From: a virus
Length of the DNA stretch: 25,810 nucleotides
Reading direction: 5' to 3' (one strand)
Virus record (IMG/VR): IMGVR_UViG_3300010389_000113
Span: 1 to 25,810 of that record
Shown here: piece by piece, positions 1-5,913 of the stretch
How positions within the stretch are numbered: the first letter of the stretch is position 1
How the letters are laid out: every line of letters begins with the position of its first letter
The notes under the pieces: generated by a model
The model's input: only the letters and a program-made list of their open reading frames with translations
What the model was told of the DNA's origin: nothing
Databases searched by the model: none
Position numbers and translations under genes: made by a program

Positions 1-54
1 AACTCAGTTCACACCGTTATAAGCAGTGGGCCTTAACCCATAGGCGACAGTCCC
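1..54 (-). tRNA. tRNA-Ile(UAU), 3' end cut off by window edge
   Basis: Read on the minus strand from 54 downward, the sequence folds as the 5' two-thirds of a tRNA. It has acceptor strand GGGACTG (54-48), U8, a D stem GCCT/AGGC enclosing a GG-containing loop, an anticodon stem CACTG/CGGTG around the 7-nt loop CTTATAA, a 4-nt variable region, and a T-stem strand CTGAG followed by TT of the TTC loop, where the window ends. Loop positions 34-36 read TAT, which would decode AUA isoleucine codons. AUA is a plausible codon for an AT-rich phage to supplement. The rest of the T arm and the acceptor 3' strand lie outside, so they cannot be checked. The gene is 8 nt downstream of the antitoxin stop codon, so the two are probably co-transcribed, and a tRNA cluster may continue to the left. 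Confidence 0.82.
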
Positions 55-62
55 GCGATGAA

Positions 63-287
63 TTAGCTACCTTCTTCGTGGTCGGTATGTATTCGTACTA
101 ATTCATCTTCATCATTATTTGTAAGACCTGTTTTGATAACATCATTGAGATCTTCAAAGTCTGATGCGGGTATAATCATAAATTCTCCATGTTCTTTATC
201 TGAGATAATGAAGGATTCTCCGTTTTCAACTCTTCCGAAGAGTTCATCAAAATTTTCTTGAAACTGTTCTGTGGTGTATCTTTCCAT
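63..287 (-). CDS. Phd/YefM-like antitoxin, apparently without a toxin
   Basis: A 74-aa protein with the layout of the Phd/YefM antitoxin N-terminal fold. It has an opening segment like MERYTTEQFQENFDELF, a turn with VENGESFIISD, and a strand plus helix FMIIPASDFEDL that matches the usual 'v-l-i-p-x-x-e-y-x-x-L' segment. The C-terminal tail (NNDEDELVRIHTDHEEGS) is acidic; in complete systems this region is disordered and neutralises the toxin. Family members bind DNA and repress their own promoter. No Doc, YoeB or RelE-like toxin gene is adjacent: upstream is a 67-aa protein of other character and downstream is a tRNA. Solitary Phd-like genes are known in cyanophages. A role against host toxins or as a transcription regulator is inference. 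The start is the ATG at 287; no strong ribosome binding site is seen. Confidence 0.72.
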   Translation of the reverse strand: MERYTTEQFQENFDELFGRVENGESFIISDKEHGEFMIIPASDFEDLNDVIKTGLTNNDEDELVRIHTDHEEGS

Positions 288-361
288 TGAATTTGATAAA
301 AACGGAGAATTTCTTCGTAAAAACTAGATGGATACCTATTCATAAAAAGTAATAGGGTATT

Positions 362-381
362 TTTTTACCGGAGTTTTTTTC
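362..381. repeat. CCGG-centred 20-bp element, copy 1
   Basis: The plus strand reads TTTTTACCGGAGTTTTTTTC. A second copy at 20231-20250 differs at one base of 20. Both lie in short non-coding gaps between the stop of one leftward gene and the start of a small leftward gene. Here the gap (288-409) also contains an 8-bp AT-rich inverted repeat, AACTAAAA/TTTTAGTT (395-402 and 408-415), which overlaps the stop of the preceding gene. No T-tract follows that hairpin in either direction, so it is not a convincing terminator. The function of the element is unknown; a regulatory site is the simplest reading. Confidence 0.6.
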
Positions 382-409
382 GCCCGATTTTTGGAACTAA
401 AAGTGAATT

Positions 410-613
410 TTAGTTTGCGGTTGCTACAAGCGGACTTGCATATACAAGAGTCTCATCATCAAGGACCGAACGACAGAATTCTAGCACACTCATAAACTCT
501 TCCATCTTCTCGCAGTCAACAATCTTTTCATTTCCCTGCTCACTATACATGATAAAGCGGCGGGCAGAGGTATCAACGACGCAGCGGGTCAGATAGTCTT
601 CCTCTTTGAACAT
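410..613 (-). CDS. Small conserved-type protein of unknown function
   Basis: A 67-aa protein that I do not recognise. It starts MFKEEDYLTRCVVDTSARRF and has two cysteines, a central stretch KIVDCEKMEEFMSVLEFC that looks helical, and no membrane segment or signal peptide. It is the first gene after the strong promoter at 638-667, with a leader of only about 18 nt. The Phd-like antitoxin and the tRNA follow downstream, so all three may form one early transcript. It is unlikely to be the missing toxin: it is not basic and shows no RelE- or Doc-type motif. The ATG at 613 is the only sensible start between the promoter and the body of the protein. Confidence 0.7.
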   Translation of the reverse strand: MFKEEDYLTRCVVDTSARRFIMYSEQGNEKIVDCEKMEEFMSVLEFCRSVLDDETLVYASPLVATAN

Positions 614-637
614 GGGGTGCTCTCGGTTTACCTATGT

Positions 638-667
638 ATTATAGCAGGGCCAGGGGCCCCCTGTCAA
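638..667 (-). promoter_or_regulatory. Consensus sigma70-type promoter with GC-rich dyad spacer
   Basis: On the minus strand: -35 TTGACA (667-662), an 18-bp spacer, and -10 TATAAT (643-638). Transcription should start near 631, about 18 nt before the ATG at 613. The spacer is very GC-rich and nearly self-complementary around GGGGCCCC, unlike the AT-rich surroundings; it could be an operator. The sequence CTATAATACATAGGTA at and after the -10 box closely matches CTATAATACCTAGGTA at the gp32 promoter. Confidence 0.85.
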
Positions 668-670
668 GCC

Positions 671-1300
671 TCATTTGTTAATGCTATAAATTGAATTATC
701 GCCAGGATAATCATCCGATGATTGTCCTTCATATTCAACTATTAATTTTTCACCGTCCGCTCTCTCTGCATGAACCAAAAAGAAGCAGTCAATTTTAGAT
801 GCGGATCCAGATCTTATTTTTACTTTAGATCCCCAATCAATAGAATCAACAATCAAGTCTTGAGATGAACCTATCTGAGTAAGAGTGACTGTGATTGTTT
901 CTGGATCAACTAACCCTTTCCAATAATCTGGAAGATTTATAATATTGGAATCGGTGAGTCTTCCACGATAGTAAACACCAGATTCTGGACCTTCTAAACA
1001 TACATGACGAAGCCTCCATCCTTCTTTAGTTGGATGAGGAATGTCAAATGGTTTTCTTGAGGTTAGAGTGATTCCACTCGCTATTACCTCTGTTGCTGTT
1101 ACAGTTCCACCACAATCAATACTACCTTCAACAACAGAATTACCTTCTAATAATCCATTCGTGAGGTGATATGAAATTGCATTACAGCAATCTGCTTCAA
1201 GATCATCTGCTCGACCAAAAATTTCATCTTGTTTCCATCTACTTCCACCGCAACCTACATCCTGTTCAGGATATAGACCTTGACATCCTCCATGTGGCAT
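671..1300 (-). CDS. Fibre-like virion protein A (paralogue of next upstream gene)
   Basis: A 209-aa protein with two parts. The N-terminal third is rich in glycine and cysteine (MPHGGCQGLYPEQDVGCGG), followed by short beta-like repeats. The C-terminal domain (about residues 83-195) contains FDIPHPTKEGWRLRHVCLEG, then YYRGRL, NLPDYWKGLVDPETITVTL and a strand-rich tail ending near LIVEYEG. The same domain order is seen in the neighbouring gene at 1311-2012 (LRYTCIEGP, VFVRGKL, LPDEWDWL, SITVSLTPIG, ERAD). I know this domain as a recurrent C-terminal module of tail-fibre or decoration-type structural proteins in marine T4-like phages. It is the last gene of the late tail block. The start is the ATG at 1300, with a strong AGGAGG site 6 nt upstream. 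The exact location in the virion is not determinable. Confidence 0.68.
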   Translation of the reverse strand: MPHGGCQGLYPEQDVGCGGSRWKQDEIFGRADDLEADCCNAISYHLTNGLLEGNSVVEGSIDCGGTVTATEVIASGITLTSRKPFDIPHPTKEGWRLRHVCLEGPESGVYYRGRLTDSNIINLPDYWKGLVDPETITVTLTQIGSSQDLIVDSIDWGSKVKIRSGSASKIDCFFLVHAERADGEKLIVEYEGQSSDDYPGDNSIYSINK

Positions 1301-1310
1301 AATTTACCTC

Positions 1311-2012
1311 CTATTGTCCAACAAATTTATCAGAGAGAAGATCTTCTTCAGGGAAAACATTGGGTTCTCTAGGTGTATCTGCCCTTTCCCCATAGATCGT
1401 ATAGTAACAATTGATCGGCATTGCAGAATGAGAATCAATAATGACATCTAATCCTTGAATTCCTTTCACAAATAAAACTTGAGGTGCTCCGATTGGAGTA
1501 AGACTCACAGTGATTGAGTCTTTATGCACCAACCAATCCCACTCATCTGGTAATCTAATTGTATTGTTACCAGACAACTTACCACGAACAAAAACGTCCT
1601 TTGTAGGACCTTCGATGCAGGTATACCGAAGTTTGTATCCTGGTTTGGTTGCATGATCAATTACAAAGTTGCAACTTCCTTTGTTGATTGCAGAAATAAA
1701 TGCTCGTCTTGCATTGATTTTATCAGCAACCAAAGTTTTAGTCTTGGTTTCTTGCTCTACCCAAAGATTGTCACGAATGTGTTCATCATCTTTGACTTCA
1801 AGAGCAAAAGAACCTTTCTGTTCTTCACTCTTATTGATCATCACGGTTCCTTCCATGAGACCAAATTTATCAGGCGCTCCTACATGAAGACCATTTTCAA
1901 TGTAGGCGCTACCTAAAACTTTTTCCTCATCAGCTTTACCAACAGATGTGGATGTCCTTCCACCAATCACATGTTGTTTATGAGTTTGTCCGTCATCAAA
2001 TGTCCAAGCCAT
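1311..2012 (-). CDS. Fibre-like virion protein B
   Basis: A 233-aa protein paralogous to the next gene downstream. After an N-terminal region with KQHVIGGRTSTSVG and beta-like repeats, residues about 110-210 carry the shared C-terminal domain: NFVIDHATKPGYKLRYTCIEG, VFVRGKL, IRLPDEWDWLVHKDSITVSL, YYTIYGERAD. The middle part (residues about 45-105) reads like triple-helix or beta-helix fibre segments (GSAYIENGLHVG, GTVMINKSEEQKGSFALEVK). It differs from the partner gene outside the shared domain, which suggests an old duplication with divergence of the N-terminal (attachment) part. The genes are 10 nt apart and co-directional, and the gp5-associated gene lies 3 nt upstream. A role as a short baseplate or tail spike or fibre is inferred from context. 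Confidence 0.66.
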   Translation of the reverse strand: MAWTFDDGQTHKQHVIGGRTSTSVGKADEEKVLGSAYIENGLHVGAPDKFGLMEGTVMINKSEEQKGSFALEVKDDEHIRDNLWVEQETKTKTLVADKINARRAFISAINKGSCNFVIDHATKPGYKLRYTCIEGPTKDVFVRGKLSGNNTIRLPDEWDWLVHKDSITVSLTPIGAPQVLFVKGIQGLDVIIDSHSAMPINCYYTIYGERADTPREPNVFPEEDLLSDKFVGQ

Positions 2013-2015
2013 AAA

Positions 2016-2576
2016 TCACTCCACAATTGGTTTTTCTTGAGATGTTCCTCTTTTACCATATCTAGAGGACGCAGATTGACATACACCTTGAGAGGCATAT
2101 ACGCCCATTGATCCATTAGATTTGATTTCCATTTTATTTTCACTATTCAATTCACACTTTTGTTTACCGTTAATAATAACTTCTGGAGAATTCATTTCAA
2201 TTTTTGAATTAGATTTGAGGGTAATGACACCATCTTTACCATTTCCTCCTTTTGCCTCAATCGTTACATTCTTTCCTTGAATTTCAACATCACCTGTCTG
2301 ACAAGTCAAACAAAGTTTTCCATTCTCAACTTGAATATTGAATGTAATGTCTGGTCTCGTTTTATCTTGACCACATTTGATGATGATTCCTCCAGGAGAC
2401 TCAAGAGTAGTAACTCCTTTTCTTGGATCATCAATATCCATGTAAAGTCTGTGGCGGGCATCTTGTTTGTTTCCAAGATATACTGCCGCTCTTACATTAT
2501 CTGGATCTAGAATTCCAAAATTGAGTTGACCATAATTATTTTCACTCCAACTAGTGAAGTCATTATTCTTAGACAT
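2016..2576 (-). CDS. Beta-rich baseplate/needle accessory protein
   Basis: A 186-aa protein directly downstream of gp5, overlapping it by 8 nt. Residues about 50-165 are a run of short strands with alternating hydrophobic residues (VENGKLCLTCQTGDVEIQGK, NVTIEAKGG, VITLKSNSKIEMNSPEVIIN, KCELNSENKMEIKSNGSMGV). This resembles the repeats of the gp5 C-terminal prism and VgrG-type beta-helices. The N-terminus (FTSWSENNYGQLNFGILDP) may be a docking segment. It may extend or decorate the central spike made by gp5, which here ends in a different kind of sequence. No enzyme motif is seen. I do not recognise a named family, so the spike role rests on position and repeat character. Confidence 0.6.
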   Translation of the reverse strand: MSKNNDFTSWSENNYGQLNFGILDPDNVRAAVYLGNKQDARHRLYMDIDDPRKGVTTLESPGGIIIKCGQDKTRPDITFNIQVENGKLCLTCQTGDVEIQGKNVTIEAKGGNGKDGVITLKSNSKIEMNSPEVIINGKQKCELNSENKMEIKSNGSMGVYASQGVCQSASSRYGKRGTSQEKPIVE

Positions 2577-5500
2577 TAATCTTACCTACACAATCAACAA
2601 CGCTAATGATTTGATCTTGAGTAACTTGATCCAGAACTTGTTGGATATTATCTCTTCCTCTATACTTGATTCTGAGATATGGTGTAAGTTTAGCACCAGC
2701 ACCAGTCTTAGTATTTATAGTGACTGTAGGGACATTGGTAAATCCAAGTCCTCTTTGGTCATCGGGAATTTTTACATCAAGTATAGATCCATTGACGGAA
2801 AGAACAGGTTGAAGTGTGAGAGTATTACCGTCACCAGTGACAGTAATTGTATCTCCATTATTATATGAAATTCCTGTTTTGTCAACATTTATCTCATCCA
2901 ACTCCATCACTACAGGATAATCTAGAGGATCAGAAACCACAAAATTGATGGTAAGATCAACTGTGGCAGTAGCATCTCCTAAAACATTATCAGATAATAT
3001 TATACTAGTACCAACTATATCTACGATAGTTGTATTGAATGGTAATGATAATCCACCTGGTCCTAGATTCCTATCTGAAATTCTAGTGGTGGTTGTACTA
3101 TATGAAGGGGTTTCGATAGAACCAGTTCCGCCAGTTATAGTTCCGCTAGAAATTACAGGATTACCATTTGAAGTTACTGGACTTCCACCAACTCCACCAA
3201 CAGTTACAGGAGTACCTCCAATTCCACCAGCAGTTAAAGGAATTCCATTGGAAGTTACAGGATCACCTCCAGCAGTTATAGGAGTTCCTCCGACTCCACC
3301 AACAGTTACAGGATCACCTCCAGCAGTTACAGGAGTGCCTCCAACTGCACCCGAAACTAAGGGAATACCATCTGTGCCACCAGCAGTTACAGGATCGCCA
3401 CCAGCAGTTACAGGATCGCCACCAGCAGTTACAGGAGTGCTACCACCAGTTGCAAGAGTAGATCCAACTATGGGAGTTCCAGTTGGTCTTGTAGATGTAA
3501 TAACAGGGATTATTTCAACTAGAGATCCAATACGAATATTTTCAATATCAGATATATTAGAAATAGTATTGCGACCACCAGTAGCAATACCAGATACAAC
3601 CTTAGATCCTTTAACTGGATTTGGAGTAATGATACTCGTTTCTGTTGTTATTGTAAACCCATTTCCATCTGTAAGTCCCTTACCAGTAGTAATACCACTA
3701 ACAGAATTGCCATTTTGATCAACCGTTCCTTCAGGAAGAACAACAGATCCACCAGATGGTATAAAAATAGTTGATCCTGAAGGTGCAGTGACACTTTTAT
3801 TTGGTTTTATAGCAATCTGTTCTCCATCCTCTGTTCTAACGATAGTTTGAGTAGAATCTGCAAAGACTTGCCCACTCGCACCAACAGAACCATCAGGTGC
3901 TGGAAGATATCCAGTTCCTGGTTCATCAATAACAACTTTATTAATTGACCCATCATCATTTAGTATTACTCTTCCAGATGCTCCACCTCCAGTTCCACAA
4001 TTACTGTTGAAGTTGACTGATGGAACACTATTATAGATTGCATTCAAGGCATCACTTCCATCTAGATCCACACCAATAATATTTCCTGCTTGATTGACAA
4101 TCGTATTAACTTTAGTTTCAACAATACCACCACCAAAAATAACAGCAAGAGGAGGTTCACAAGTGTCTGCAAATGGATTACAAGATTGAAGTGCATCTAA
4201 AGCTTGACCTGGTATTCCTGCTATCGTTTCCACAGCATTAGCAGCGGAATCAATGGCACCTTGAACGGAACCAACAACATTACTTCCCGCTTCAAGTAAA
4301 GATCCTATTGGTTCTGGTACAAAGGATCCACCACCTAAAGCTTTGCTAACTAAACCTAGAAAATCACTTGGTTTTTCTGACTGATTACCATATAGAGCAT
4401 TGAACTGAGAAATTTCTGTGCATTCAGTCTCTTCTTTACAAGTAAACAATGCCTTGAGAGCTGCTAAGAAGTCTGCTGCCATCATCAGTGGCAACTTGAT
4501 AGCACCAATTGCACCAAGAAGACTATCTAAAACCCCAGTAATAGAATCAAGAATTCCATTTACTGCATCAAGAGCAGTGCTGAGCATATTACCAATAACA
4601 TCATTGATAATACAATCAAGTGCTCCTGTAACTTTGCCAATCATATCCTGAAGAAGACCATTCAAGGTATCTTCAAGTCCACCAATTATATTTTCAAACA
4701 AACATCCAAGACCCTCTAAAGCATCGTCGAGAGTATCCTTGAAGTCTCCCATCTTATCAATGGGAAGTTTGATAGAAAGTTTTGCTGCTCTTTCAGCAAC
4801 CTCTTTAGTCATAACACCACGGACTCTCTCCATAATGTCTTTCACATATGCAGCAATACCATCCTTTGCTCTTGCTATTTCATTTTGAATATTGTTTACC
4901 TTTAGATTGATAGGATCTAAAAATATACCCTGCTGTTTTTGAATGAAAGCAACTTGTTTTTGAAGTCTTCTCAGAACAAGGTTGATTCCTTCTCCAGGAT
5001 TATCATCAGCACATTTTTGAGATGGTTTTGTTTCACCTGTATTTTTCATATTCTCATGCGCTTGATAAGTGCCATGATCATTCACATCCCTCTGAGGATT
5101 TTCTGCTACGGCACTTTCAGTTGCAAGAGTTGGTGCTATCTTTGTTCCACCGCCACCCGCTGCACTATTTCCACCAGTTGAAACAGGTGGAGATGAAGTA
5201 TCTGTTGTTCCAGGTGCTCCATCCTTTTTTATATTATGAGTAGACTCAACTAATCCATTAGTATAACCCTGAAAAGGAGTGAAACCAATTCTGGGTATTT
5301 CTTTACCAAAGTTTAGTTGACTTGACTTATCAAGCACACCCATAATAATAGGTTGCTGGGCATCTTCGCCATCCAGGAAGAAACCAAATACAAATTCTCC
5401 ACCAGAAAAATTCACACTCTGGGACATTCCTCCCATAGATCCACCAGCAGTCACAGGCATCATGCAATATGCCCATGGCAAATCATTATCAGAAAGTGCC

Positions 5501-5694
5501 GTGGTATCAGCAGTGTGATACCCCATGATACGAACTTTCACTCTGCGTTTGAATCCAGGTAAGTCTGATTGACTACCTACAGGAAGTTCTGGTGAATTAC
5601 GTTTCCAAGTGTTTGAGTCAACTACCTGCCCAATCCACCAAAAGAAACCATCACGACCTACAAAATTTTTCTTTAGTAAAGATTCTTCAATCAT
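2569..5694 (-). CDS. gp5: Baseplate hub spike protein gp5-like (no lysozyme domain seen)
   Basis: A 1041-aa protein. Residues about 1-135 match the gp5/VgrG OB-fold: FFWWIGQVVDS, a segment with GFKRRVKVRIMGYH, DLPWAYCMMPVT, and GEFVFGFFLDGEDAQQPIIM followed by GVLD. T4 gp5 continues into a lysozyme domain; I find no such domain here. Instead there is a Ser/Gly/Thr linker (150-230), then a long, mostly helical, hydrophobic region (240-430) with regular leucine/isoleucine spacing such as ALDCIINDVIGNMLSTALDA. A glycine/valine beta-rich region follows, with a low-complexity repeat at about 750-850 built on PVTAGGD units. The C-terminal domain is strand-rich (VTVTGDGNTLTLQPVLSVNG-like). The protein is almost twice as long as T4 gp5. 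The start ATG overlaps the upstream CP12-like stop as TAATG, which implies coupled translation. It should form the trimeric spike at the tail tip with the gp27-like protein. Confidence 0.85.
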   Translation of the reverse strand: MIEESLLKKNFVGRDGFFWWIGQVVDSNTWKRNSPELPVGSQSDLPGFKRRVKVRIMGYHTADTTALSDNDLPWAYCMMPVTAGGSMGGMSQSVNFSGGEFVFGFFLDGEDAQQPIIMGVLDKSSQLNFGKEIPRIGFTPFQGYTNGLVESTHNIKKDGAPGTTDTSSPPVSTGGNSAAGGGGTKIAPTLATESAVAENPQRDVNDHGTYQAHENMKNTGETKPSQKCADDNPGEGINLVLRRLQKQVAFIQKQQGIFLDPINLKVNNIQNEIARAKDGIAAYVKDIMERVRGVMTKEVAERAAKLSIKLPIDKMGDFKDTLDDALEGLGCLFENIIGGLEDTLNGLLQDMIGKVTGALDCIINDVIGNMLSTALDAVNGILDSITGVLDSLLGAIGAIKLPLMMAADFLAALKALFTCKEETECTEISQFNALYGNQSEKPSDFLGLVSKALGGGSFVPEPIGSLLEAGSNVVGSVQGAIDSAANAVETIAGIPGQALDALQSCNPFADTCEPPLAVIFGGGIVETKVNTIVNQAGNIIGVDLDGSDALNAIYNSVPSVNFNSNCGTGGGASGRVILNDDGSINKVVIDEPGTGYLPAPDGSVGASGQVFADSTQTIVRTEDGEQIAIKPNKSVTAPSGSTIFIPSGGSVVLPEGTVDQNGNSVSGITTGKGLTDGNGFTITTETSIITPNPVKGSKVVSGIATGGRNTISNISDIENIRIGSLVEIIPVITSTRPTGTPIVGSTLATGGSTPVTAGGDPVTAGGDPVTAGGTDGIPLVSGAVGGTPVTAGGDPVTVGGVGGTPITAGGDPVTSNGIPLTAGGIGGTPVTVGGVGGSPVTSNGNPVISSGTITGGTGSIETPSYSTTTTRISDRNLGPGGLSLPFNTTIVDIVGTSIILSDNVLGDATATVDLTINFVVSDPLDYPVVMELDEINVDKTGISYNNGDTITVTGDGNTLTLQPVLSVNGSILDVKIPDDQRGLGFTNVPTVTINTKTGAGAKLTPYLRIKYRGRDNIQQVLDQVTQDQIISVVDCVGKINV
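2712..2719 (-). promoter_or_regulatory. Possible internal T4-type late promoter in gp5
   Basis: The minus strand reads CTATAAATACT, an exact match to the T4 late -10 box TATAAATA. It lies inside the last 150 nt of gp5 and would start transcription near 2705, ahead of the accessory and fibre-like genes. A bare ATAAATA string is expected several times by chance in this AT-rich window, so position and the full octamer are the only support. Confidence 0.35.
3377..3439 (-). repeat. 21-bp tandem repeat inside gp5
   Basis: Three head-to-tail 21-bp units starting CCACCAGCAGTTACAGGATCG on the plus strand (3377-3397, 3398-3418, 3419-3439). The first two are identical and the third differs only at its end. 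They encode seven-residue units of the type DPVTAGG. Diverged units (GGTPVTAGG, GGVGGTP, NGIPLTAGG) extend the array over about 3120-3460. The near-identity of the central copies points to recent slippage or recombination. Confidence 0.85.
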
Positions 5695-5912
5695 TAGTCT
5701 TCGTAAATCCTACACTCTTCTGCTTCTGGGTTTTCATCACAATACATCTCAAATCCTGTTGGATCATGATCAGTATCTGGATGATTGATTTGATACTTTT
5801 CTAAATGATTTAGTTCATCTTCTACATGACGACGCATTTGTGGTGATAGAGTTGGATCATCCAACTTATCTTTATCATCATTAATGTGTTGTTGTAGAGT
5901 TTTGTCTGACAT
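5694..5912 (-). CDS. cp12: CP12-like Calvin-cycle regulator
   Basis: A 72-aa protein whose C-terminus (residues about 52-72) reads TGFEMYCDENPEAEECRIYED. This is the hallmark GAPDH-binding tail of CP12, with the C-x8-C cysteine pair at residues 58 and 67 and the final R-x-Y-E/D-D. The N-terminal two-thirds is charged and helical (LQQHINDDKDKL, RHVEDELNHLEKY), as in CP12, and lacks the extra N-terminal cysteine pair present in some plant and cyanobacterial forms. CP12 is an intrinsically disordered redox switch that ties GAPDH to phosphoribulokinase and shuts down the Calvin cycle. Cyanophages are known to carry it, presumably to divert host NADPH and carbon to nucleotide synthesis. The odd point is location: it sits between the gp27-like and gp5 genes, 1 nt after the former's stop and sharing TAATG with the latter. 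Confidence 0.82.
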   Translation of the reverse strand: MSDKTLQQHINDDKDKLDDPTLSPQMRRHVEDELNHLEKYQINHPDTDHDPTGFEMYCDENPEAEECRIYED

Positions 5913-5913
5913 T

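Noticed and set aside
395-415. AACTAAAA/TTTTAGTT inverted repeat as a terminator
   Set aside because: An AT-only stem with no T-tract on either strand directly after it; at best a weak structure.
2852-2892. TTGACA on the minus strand inside gp5 followed by TATAAT
   Set aside because: The spacing between the hexamers is only 14 bp, too short for a sigma70 promoter, and the site is inside coding sequence.
3120-3460. Possible CRISPR array because of regular repeats
   Set aside because: The repeats are contiguous 21-bp units without spacers and remain in frame with gp5, so they are protein-coding repeats.
2945-3718. A 257-aa plus-strand open frame rich in PPAVTG-type repeats
   Set aside because: It is the complement of the VTAGG repeat array in gp5; repeats of 21 bp leave several frames open. 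It has no ribosome binding site and lies antisense to a well-supported gene.
2569-5694. A lysozyme domain in gp5, as in T4
   Set aside because: No T4-lysozyme-like segment or catalytic arrangement could be found between the OB-fold and the helical region; that space holds a short low-complexity linker.
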